NCBI RefSeq assembly: GCF_001435585.1
Contig: NZ_AZEC01000001.1
Span: 480,928 to 544,927, forward strand
From: Schleiferilactobacillus perolens DSM 12744
Lineage (GTDB): Bacteria; Bacillota; Bacilli; Lactobacillales; Lactobacillaceae
DNA: 64,000 nucleotides
Direction: 5' to 3'
Position 1 is the first letter of the stretch. Each line of letters starts with the position of its first letter. A model generated the notes under the pieces. It searched no databases. It was not told the DNA's origin and worked only from the letters and a program-made list of their open reading frames with translations. Of this stretch, positions 52,478 through 58,774 are shown one piece after another. The position numbers were made by a program, and so were the translations under genes.

Positions 52478-52906
52478 CTAAATCATTTTGGCTAACATGT
52501 CCAAACGAACTTGATGACGGCCGTCCACATACTCAGCGTCCAAGTATCGTTGGATCAGACCCAGTGCCCGATCGATCCCGATCAGTCCGGTGCCAATGGC
52601 AATGGCTTTAGCCCCATTATGTTCAGCCGTTTGGTGGGCGGCGGTTTCGTCACCCACATTCGTCGCCACCATGCCCTTGACCTTGGTGGCAGCCATCATG
52701 GACCCAATGCCGTAACGGTCAAACATGATGCCTTTATGCGCTTTGCCGCTCATGACTTCTTTGGTGACCGCCAAAGCGGAATCCACAAAGTCGCTGGCGG
52801 GTTTTGGCGTCACATCAAGCACATGATAATGGCGTTCTTGCAAATACTTCTTGACCTGTTCCTTCATGTCGAAACCATCTTTATCTGCACCAATCACAAC
52901 ATCCAT
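52478..52906 (-). CDS. lacA: Galactose-6-phosphate isomerase subunit LacA (or close relative)
   Basis: A 142-residue partner of LacB. The start [22 protein letters not shown] and the end [15 protein letters not shown] match LacA; the catalytic cysteine position is Asp ([10 protein letters not shown]), as in LacA, which supplies substrate-binding residues to LacB. The ATG at 52906 is chosen because AAGGAG precedes it; upstream frame lies in the operator-like leader. Expression is probably controlled by a DeoR/LacR-type regulator binding the ten-base-spaced repeats at 52926-52960, though no such regulator gene is nearby. Confidence 0.87.
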   Translation of the reverse strand: MDVVIGADKDGFDMKEQVKKYLQERHYHVLDVTPKPASDFVDSALAVTKEVMSGKAHKGIMFDRYGIGSMMAATKVKGMVATNVGDETAAHQTAEHNGAKAIAIGTGLIGIDRALGLIQRYLDAEYVDGRHQVRLDMLAKMI

Positions 52907-52925
52907 CGTGAAGCACTCCTTAGTA

Positions 52926-52960
52926 TGTTTATTTATGTTTATTATTGTTTGTTTCTGTTT
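52926..52960. promoter_or_regulatory. Four TGTTT repeats with 10-base period before lacA
   Basis: TGTTT starts at 52926, 52936, 52946 and 52956, exactly ten bases apart (AAACA on the coding strand), just upstream of the lacA ribosome-binding site. DeoR-type LacR repressors bind similar TGTTT-rich sites. Confidence 0.55.
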
Positions 52961-53079
52961 CCTTAAACACCCACGTTGTAACACCGTTTTTTTGTGGTGT
53001 AAAGCGAGAATGCGCCCAAACGCCTGATGATAACGAAAAATGACGGTTATTTTACCGCTTTGGCCAAGTGTTCACAATA

Positions 53080-53133
53080 ATAATTAGGCACGACTAACAA
53101 AAGCTTGAATAGTGCCTAATTATCATGTAGACT
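53080..53133 (+). promoter_or_regulatory. MntR-like sites and promoter of the Mn ABC operon
   Basis: ATAATTAGGCAC (53080-53091) and GTGCCTAATTAT (53112-53123) are perfect inverted arms 20 bases apart. Each contains the mntH operator half ATTAGGCA. The promoter -35 TTGAAT (53105-53110) and -10 TAGACT (53128-53133) have a 17-base spacer that holds the right arm. Confidence 0.75.
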
Positions 53134-53178
53134 GTGGTTAGAGAGAATTTAGTCTCTCCTAAAACGGAGGAGGTATAT

Positions 53179-53919
53179 ATGCTTGCAATTACCGACCTCA
53201 CCGTGGCGTACGATGACACACCAGTGTTTGCTGATGTTGCCGTAACATTTAACAAGGGCAAAATCACTGGCATTATTGGACCCAATGGTGCAGGAAAATC
53301 AACCCTGATCAAGGCCATTCTCGGCTTGGTCAAAAGCCAAAGCGGCGCCGCCGAATACGACGGTGAACCGCTCAAACATTTTCAAAAACAAATTGCTTAC
53401 GTGGAACAGCGTAAAGATCTGGATCTTACATTTCCCGTGGATGTCTTCACGCTGACGGAAACCGGCACATACGGCCGGTTAGGATTATTCAGAAATCCTG
53501 GCAAGAAAGAACAGGAAGAAACCCGCTCGGCTTTGGCCCAGGTGGGATTAGAAGAGTATGCCCAGCGGCAAATCGGCAATCTCTCCGGTGGTCAGTTACA
53601 GCGGGTGTTTGTCGCCCGGGCCATTGTGCAGCAAGCGGAAATTATCATCCTCGACGAACCATTCGTGGGTATTGATTTGCAAAGCGAAACCGCGATCATG
53701 AAGATCTTGAAGCAGTGGCGTGATGAAGGTAAAACGATCATCGTCGTCCATCATGACTTAAATAAAGTATCCCGCTATTTCGACGATTTAGTGGTCATGA
53801 ACCATGGCATCATTGATTACGGTCCGGTTCAGGCAGTCTATAATTCAAAGAACATTGAGCAGGCCTTCAGCGCAGATCTTTCCTCCGTCTTGTTTACAGC
53901 AAAGGAAGTGGCGCATTAA
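53179..53919 (+). CDS. Manganese ABC transporter ATP-binding protein
   Basis: A 246-residue ATPase of the metal-ion ABC family (PsaB/MtsB-like). Walker A GPNGAGKST (about 35-43), Q-loop YVEQRKDLD, signature LSGGQLQR, Walker B IIILDEPFVGID, then VVHHDL. The ATG at 53179 is chosen for its ACGGAGGAGG box; an upstream in-frame GTG at 53134 lies in the promoter region. It is the first gene of a three-gene operon; its TAA overlaps the permease ATG. Repression by MntR through the flanking half-sites is likely. Confidence 0.9.
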   Translation: MLAITDLTVAYDDTPVFADVAVTFNKGKITGIIGPNGAGKSTLIKAILGLVKSQSGAAEYDGEPLKHFQKQIAYVEQRKDLDLTFPVDVFTLTETGTYGRLGLFRNPGKKEQEETRSALAQVGLEEYAQRQIGNLSGGQLQRVFVARAIVQQAEIIILDEPFVGIDLQSETAIMKILKQWRDEGKTIIVVHHDLNKVSRYFDDLVVMNHGIIDYGPVQAVYNSKNIEQAFSADLSSVLFTAKEVAH

Positions 53920-54830
53920 TGTCTTCAGTTGTCGAATTTTTCACTGCATTAAGCAGGTACGACTTTCTCCAAAGCGCATTGATTACAGCGATTATGGTCG
54001 GCATTATGTCCGGAATAATCGGCAGCTTCATTATTCTGCGGGGGATGTCTCTGATGGGGGATGCCATCTCCCATGCAGTGCTGCCCGGGGTGGCCGTGGC
54101 GTATATGCTCGGCATCAACGTGTTGATCGGGGCCTCGGTATTTGGTATCTTAGCGGCTATGTTGATCGGTTTCGTGGCCGCCCATAGTAAGATCAAAACC
54201 GATACCTCCATTGGGGTGGTGTTCAGTGCCTTTTACGCCCTTGGTTTCATCTTGATTTCTATGGCAGAAAGCTCCACCAATCTGCATCATATCTTGTTTG
54301 GTAACATCCTAGCAGTCAGCGATAGCGACATCATGACTACCGCCGTGGTACTCGGCATCGTGCTGCTCTTCGTGGTCGCTTTCTATAAAGAACTGCTGAT
54401 TACATCCTTTGATGCCACGTATGCCCAAACCTACGGACTGAATGTGCAGGTCCTGCATTATGGTTTAATGCTGGTCCTGACCCTGGTCACCGTTTCCGCG
54501 TTACAAACGGTGGGAATTATCTTGGTGGTGGCCATGCTCATTACGCCTGCTGCCACGGCCTATCTTTGGACGGATAAACTATCCACCATGCTGGTTCTCT
54601 CAGCGCTTGTCGGGGTGGTGTCCTCCATCACCGGCTTGTATTTCAGCTACACGTTAAACTGGGCTTCAGGTCCGGCAATTGTCTTAGTGGCCGCTGGATT
54701 GTTCGTCGTGTCGTTCATCTTTTCGCCTAAGCAGGCGTTCATTAAATTTCGAGCGCCGGCTAAGGCCAAAAAGAACGCGCGCCAGTTGCCTGTGATCAGT
54801 GCACAGCAAAAGGCCAAGGAGGTGCACTAA
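53919..54830 (+). CDS. Manganese ABC transporter permease
   Basis: A 303-residue metal-ion permease of the ZnuB/PsaC family with eight or nine helices. Family text includes GIIGSFIILRGMSLMGDAISHAVLPGVA near the start, with the helix-2 region Asp and His positions typical of the metal path, and ITPAATAYLWTDKLSTMLVLSA. The C-terminal tail is basic. It overlaps the ATPase stop by one base and precedes the binding protein by four bases, so the three are co-transcribed. Confidence 0.92.
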   Translation: MSSVVEFFTALSRYDFLQSALITAIMVGIMSGIIGSFIILRGMSLMGDAISHAVLPGVAVAYMLGINVLIGASVFGILAAMLIGFVAAHSKIKTDTSIGVVFSAFYALGFILISMAESSTNLHHILFGNILAVSDSDIMTTAVVLGIVLLFVVAFYKELLITSFDATYAQTYGLNVQVLHYGLMLVLTLVTVSALQTVGIILVVAMLITPAATAYLWTDKLSTMLVLSALVGVVSSITGLYFSYTLNWASGPAIVLVAAGLFVVSFIFSPKQAFIKFRAPAKAKKNARQLPVISAQQKAKEVH

Positions 54831-54834
54831 TCCG

Positions 54835-55779
54835 ATGAAAAGAATTATTGCAACTTTCGTGGCAGTCGTCATGATGATTGGCGGTGTCTTCCTTTTCTTG
54901 AATAATCGTGGGGACAGTAAAGCAGAGCAGCAGAACGCATCTGGCAAACTGCGAATTGTCACCACGAACTCGATTTTAGAGGACATGGTGCACAATGTTG
55001 GGCAGGACCGGATCGACCTATACAGTATCGTTCAGCGGGGCACCGATCCCCACGAATATGAACCCCGGCCCACCGATGTTTCCAAGTCTACTGAAGCCGA
55101 CATTCTTTTCCACAATGGTTTGAATCTGGAAACCGGCGGCAGCGGTTGGTTCAATAAATTAGTTGAAACCGCCCACAAGAAATTTGATCGAGACGTCTTC
55201 GCGGCCAGTGCGGGTGTGACTGCGCAGCACCTAACCACTAATGTCAAGGAAGAGGATCCCCATGCCTGGTTGGATTTGGCCAATGGGATCAAGTATGTGC
55301 AGACCATTACCAAGGTGATGAAAGAAAAAGATCCAAAGAATGCCTCATTTTATCAATTGAATTCAGATCAATATGTGGCCAAGCTGCAAAAGCTGCACGC
55401 CACGGCCCAGTCGCAGTTCTTGGATATTCCGGAAAAACAACGATTGCTCGTGACTTCTGAAGGAGCGTTCAAGTACTTCGCCAAGGCCTATCATGTGACC
55501 CCGGCCTATATCTGGGAGATCAACACAGAGTCCCAGGGAACACCGGAGCAGATGAAATCGGTACTGGCAAAAATTGACCAGTCCGATGTGAAGAGTTTGT
55601 TTGTGGAAACATCGGTATCACCTAAATCCATGAATAAAGTCGCCAAGGAGACCGGCCTGAAGATTTATTCCAAAATCTTCACCGACTCTCTAGCCAAAGA
55701 GGGAACGACCGGCGATACGTATTACACCATGATGAAGTGGAACTTGGATAAGATCCATGAAGGACTTACTTTACAGTAA
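54835..55779 (+). CDS. Manganese-type ABC solute-binding protein without lipobox
   Basis: A 314-residue cluster A-I metal-binding protein. Predicted ligands H73 (DPHEYEP), H143 (DPHAWLD), E209 (TSEGAF) and D284 (FTDSLA) reproduce the His-His-Glu-Asp set of manganese-specific PsaA/MtsA; zinc proteins usually have a third His instead of Glu. The N-terminus has a basic start and a hydrophobic segment (about 4-22) but no cysteine at all before residue 40, so it cannot be a classical lipoprotein and probably stays as an N-terminal membrane anchor. AAGGAGG precedes the ATG. Last gene of the operon, followed by a terminator. Confidence 0.9.
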   Translation: MKRIIATFVAVVMMIGGVFLFLNNRGDSKAEQQNASGKLRIVTTNSILEDMVHNVGQDRIDLYSIVQRGTDPHEYEPRPTDVSKSTEADILFHNGLNLETGGSGWFNKLVETAHKKFDRDVFAASAGVTAQHLTTNVKEEDPHAWLDLANGIKYVQTITKVMKEKDPKNASFYQLNSDQYVAKLQKLHATAQSQFLDIPEKQRLLVTSEGAFKYFAKAYHVTPAYIWEINTESQGTPEQMKSVLAKIDQSDVKSLFVETSVSPKSMNKVAKETGLKIYSKIFTDSLAKEGTTGDTYYTMMKWNLDKIHEGLTLQ

Positions 55780-55801
55780 TCAATTTTCTCAGCCATACAA
55801 A

Positions 55802-55842
55802 AAGGATTGGAACCCGCATTCATTGGGTCCAATCCTTTTTTT
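55802..55842. terminator. Bidirectional terminator
   Basis: AAGGATTGGA..CC and GG..TCCAATCCTT form a 10-bp-plus stem with Ts after it, between the convergent Mn transporter and acetyltransferase genes. Confidence 0.88.
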
Positions 55843-55847
55843 GGTGC

Positions 55848-56324
55848 TTAGTGCAGCACTTTGGTCAGTCGCAATTCGTCCCGAATTGGAATACCGTTGT
55901 CGGCTTGCAGAGGTATTTCGGGTTTGATCTGCCGGGCTTTCTCAACAGCATTGGGATATAGTTCAGTCAAGTGATACCCCCGTTTTTGGTAAAATCCCAA
56001 TGCCCGCAAATTATCGTTGGTGGTAATCAGACTGACTTGGTGCCGGCCATCTTCTCCGGCAAACTTTTCGGCCGCTTGTAACAACTGGGAACCAATGCCT
56101 TGATTCTCGACCAGACTATCCAGTGACACAATTTCCAGCCATTTTGTGGTCCATGTATAGCTGATGATACCCACGATGCGATCAGCTTGTCGTGCCACTA
56201 AACCGTCTAAGTCCTGAATATCGAAAGTGCCGGAGGAGACCACCATTTCTGTGGATCCCCAAAGCTGTCTAAAGAGTGCTGTTACCGCTTGTTGCTGAGT
56301 GCTGATGGGGACAATTTCAATCAC
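55848..56324 (-). CDS. GNAT-family acetyltransferase
   Basis: A 158-residue N-acetyltransferase. The acetyl-CoA loop ENQGIGSQLL (Q/R-x-x-G-x-G/A pattern) follows LEIVSLDSLV, and the C-terminal NDNLRALGFYQKRGYHLTELYPNAV is typical of GNAT. I choose GTG 56324 because GGAAAGCAGG precedes it; the frame stays open upstream to 56441, but those codons lie in repeat copy D and read as non-protein sequence. The substrate is unknown. The repeat separates it from the AIM24 gene upstream. Confidence 0.82.
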   Translation of the reverse strand: MIEIVPISTQQQAVTALFRQLWGSTEMVVSSGTFDIQDLDGLVARQADRIVGIISYTWTTKWLEIVSLDSLVENQGIGSQLLQAAEKFAGEDGRHQVSLITTNDNLRALGFYQKRGYHLTELYPNAVEKARQIKPEIPLQADNGIPIRDELRLTKVLH

Positions 56325-56387
56325 TGGGGCACCTGCTTTCCAAAATAAAACGAGGCTTGGACAAAAATCCGAGTCCTGATGGATGTA

Positions 56388-56593
56388 GTGCCAATGCGGA
56401 GCAATCGTAGGCTGAAATGGGCTCAGCTGTGGAAACCACACCGCGCGCGTTTTTTGCGCGCGGATGTGGTTAGGCGTGTTTGAGACCGCGGTCTTTGCGG
56501 GCTCAAACCGCCGTCACAGCTAGCTACGCCTGCGGCTTCGCACTAGCTGCGCGTCGCCACCCATTTCAGCCGGAGATTGCGGAGCTTTGGCAC
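56388..56593 (+). repeat. Structured repeat, copy D
   Basis: A 206-bp copy in the same orientation as copy A. Termini, stem 2 (GGCTGAAATGGG/CCCATTTCAGCC) and linkers are identical to A, while the central hairpin is AACCACA/TGTGGTT over CCGCGCGC/GCGCGCGG. Outside the core GGCTTGGACAAAAATC (56354-56369) pairs with GATTTTGTCCCAGCC (56608-56622), and CCTGATG with CATCAGG, so this copy too sits within a larger stem. It lies between the AIM24 and acetyltransferase genes. Confidence 0.85.
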
Positions 56594-56639
56594 GGCTCAT
56601 CAGGGAAGATTTTGTCCCAGCCCCGTGGTTATGGTTTGG

Positions 56640-57353
56640 TTAATTGTTACTGCTGTTATCGGGCAGATAAGGCAAAAGCAAATTCGCCAAACCTTCGATG
56701 CTCCGGGTCTGAATCAAAATTTGACCAGTTCCTTTAAAGTGGTTGACCAAGCCTTCGCCGGTCTTGAAGCCAAAAGTGCCACTGGCCACTTCAATGTTGT
56801 AGTCCAGGCTTTGACTCCAAGCCACGACGTTGCTGTTGTCGACGACATATTCGTCGTTACCCTGTAAATTCACAGTGATAATGTCGGCATAACCAGAAAC
56901 TAGGAATGTCCCGCTGCCCTCAGTTTCCATGACGAACAAACCGCCAGTACCGCCAAAGACGGCTTTGCCTAGCTTTTGCCGGACCATTGAATAACCGGTA
57001 CCTTCATCGGAAGCCAGGTATGCACTGGTATTCAACCGCCATTGTTGGGAACCATCGGTATGGAGTTCCCGAATGGCGCCTGGATTCGCCGGGGCGATCA
57101 ATAATTCACCATTGTCAGTGGTGCCGGTGGCGGTGGTGATGAAGAAGCTTTCACCACTGGTGACGGACCGGCCCAAGGCGCTGAGTACACCGCCCAAGCC
57201 CTTTTTGCCGTTACTGTTCATGTGGCCTTCCAGCGTGACCTGACCGTTGTGGGCAATCATGGCGCCGCGTTCGATCTGAATCTGTTCACCCTTGTGCAGA
57301 TGCAGGGTCACTGTGGGAAAAGCGGTGTCTTGCGAAATCGTATAATCCACCAA
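56640..57353 (-). CDS. AIM24-family protein
   Basis: A 237-residue AIM24/TIGR00266-type protein, almost entirely beta-strand, with repeated glycine turns (GGTGGLFVMETEGSGTFLVSGYADI) and the family start DYTISQDTAFPTVTLHLHKGEQIQIERGAMIAH. No signal peptide or membrane helix. Members form multimeric beta-rich assemblies of unclear function in bacteria. The start is TTG 57353 or GTG 57350, both just after AGAGGAG. Structured repeat D begins within about 20 bases of its stop. Confidence 0.85.
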   Translation of the reverse strand: MVDYTISQDTAFPTVTLHLHKGEQIQIERGAMIAHNGQVTLEGHMNSNGKKGLGGVLSALGRSVTSGESFFITTATGTTDNGELLIAPANPGAIRELHTDGSQQWRLNTSAYLASDEGTGYSMVRQKLGKAVFGGTGGLFVMETEGSGTFLVSGYADIITVNLQGNDEYVVDNSNVVAWSQSLDYNIEVASGTFGFKTGEGLVNHFKGTGQILIQTRSIEGLANLLLPYLPDNSSNN

Positions 57354-57437
57354 AAATCACTCCTCTTTTGTTTGCTTCATTTAGTATAACAGGGAGCAAT
57401 GCGGTTTTGGTATTAAGTGGTTTGCGGTGGGCGGCTG

Positions 57438-58715
57438 CTACGCTGATGGCGCCGATAGTAACTTTAGCGCAAGCTGGCAAAAGGTCATATTCGACCATGA
57501 GAACCATTCCCGGGTGAACTGACGGGGATCGTCAACGTTGACGCCTTCGTGGCATTGTTGGGTGCGATTGTCGGTGAGGGCGATGGCTTCCAGGCGAGCG
57601 GCTTGGACGAGGGGATCGGTGCTGGTCAGGCCTTCCATGGCTAAGCTGATGGGCCAGACGTAGTTTTTGGGTGTATGGGCGCTGCCGATGCCTTCGAGGA
57701 TTCGACCCGAGTAATAGTAAGGATTTTGAACACTTAGAATAAACGCGCGGGTATTTTGGTACAACGGATCAGCGGAGGTGGTGTAACCAAGGAAAGGCTG
57801 ACTCAATAAACTAGGGACATTGGCGTCATCCATCAAGTTGACGTGGCCCAGGCCGTCAACTTCATACGCGTACCCCTTTTTCCCAGTCGGCAAGGTGACA
57901 ACACCGTATTCCTGAATGCCAGCGGTCACTTCTTCAATCAGCTTGGCGGTATCCTGGCTGAGTATTTGCTGATTGTCTGGAATGAGCGGTAATAAGTCTC
58001 GCAGTACACTGACGGCGAACATGTTGCTGGGTACCAGATAACCGTATTGACAGGCATCGTCACTGGGGCGAAAGCCGCTCCAGATCATGCCGGGGTCGCC
58101 GACTTCTGTGCCGCGCCCATGATTTTTTAACGTATCCGAGGCGGGACCCGTGGACCGGTTAAAGAAATAGGGCGAATCGCCGTGGTGCTGTTCTTGTTGG
58201 AAAACACCGATTATCACGGCCAGGGTCGACCAGAACTCGTCGTCTAAAAAATCATCCGTGGGGTCTTGTTGATGCATTGCCGTGGCCAGGAATAATGGGG
58301 CGCACAACGAATCCACTTCGAATTTCCGCTCCCAAACAAAGGGTGAGATGGGAATATTGCTCTCGTCTTCAGCCCAGTGGGCGTCGCTGGCAGTTTGGTT
58401 AAAGGCATTGGCGTAGGGATCGTGTTGGACGTAGATCAGTTCCTGGCGCAGCACCCCTTTAGCGATGGTGCGCAGTTCCGGAATCTCGTCGGCTAAAGAC
58501 AAGTAGGGCAGGATCTGAAAGGTGGCATCCCGCAGCCACATGGCGGGAATATCACCCGTAGCCACAAAGAAAGTGCCGTCAAGGTTCGCTGTGGTGGCTT
58601 TGGCGATGACGTCATTTAGAACGTGCCGAAACAGTTGCGTGGCTCGCTTGGAAGGCAAAGTTTGCTGAGCTGCATAATCGTCGAGCTTTTTTTCCACCGT
58701 CTTTAAATTGATCAT
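57438..58715 (-). CDS. GH125 exo-alpha-1,6-mannosidase
   Basis: A 425-residue metal-independent glycoside hydrolase of family GH125, an (alpha/alpha)6 barrel that removes alpha-1,6-linked mannose. Family landmarks are WLRDATFQILPYL near the start (with the catalytic-region Asp), FEVDSLCAPLFLA, WSGFRPSDDACQYGYLVPSNMFA and LMDDANVPSLLSQPFLGY near the end. No signal peptide, so it acts inside the cell on imported oligosaccharide. ATG 58715 has AAAGGAAACA upstream. Together with GH38 (59 bases upstream) and EIIC it forms a mannoside-utilisation operon. AIM24 follows downstream on the same strand. Confidence 0.9.
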   Translation of the reverse strand: MINLKTVEKKLDDYAAQQTLPSKRATQLFRHVLNDVIAKATTANLDGTFFVATGDIPAMWLRDATFQILPYLSLADEIPELRTIAKGVLRQELIYVQHDPYANAFNQTASDAHWAEDESNIPISPFVWERKFEVDSLCAPLFLATAMHQQDPTDDFLDDEFWSTLAVIIGVFQQEQHHGDSPYFFNRSTGPASDTLKNHGRGTEVGDPGMIWSGFRPSDDACQYGYLVPSNMFAVSVLRDLLPLIPDNQQILSQDTAKLIEEVTAGIQEYGVVTLPTGKKGYAYEVDGLGHVNLMDDANVPSLLSQPFLGYTTSADPLYQNTRAFILSVQNPYYYSGRILEGIGSAHTPKNYVWPISLAMEGLTSTDPLVQAARLEAIALTDNRTQQCHEGVNVDDPRQFTREWFSWSNMTFCQLALKLLSAPSA

Positions 58716-58774
58716 GATTGTTTCCTTTCTGACAACAAGGCACCCTGCAGTGAGCACAGGGTGTCTTTGGGGGA

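Noticed and set aside
52981..53010. GTAACACC..GGTGTAAAG inverted repeat as a terminator
   Set aside because: It lies upstream of lacA rather than after a gene and has no T run on the relevant side; it may be an operator, but nothing supports a specific call.
56325..56441. N-terminal extension of the acetyltransferase frame
   Set aside because: The codons are part of repeat copy D and its flank; a good ribosome-binding site supports the internal GTG at 56324.
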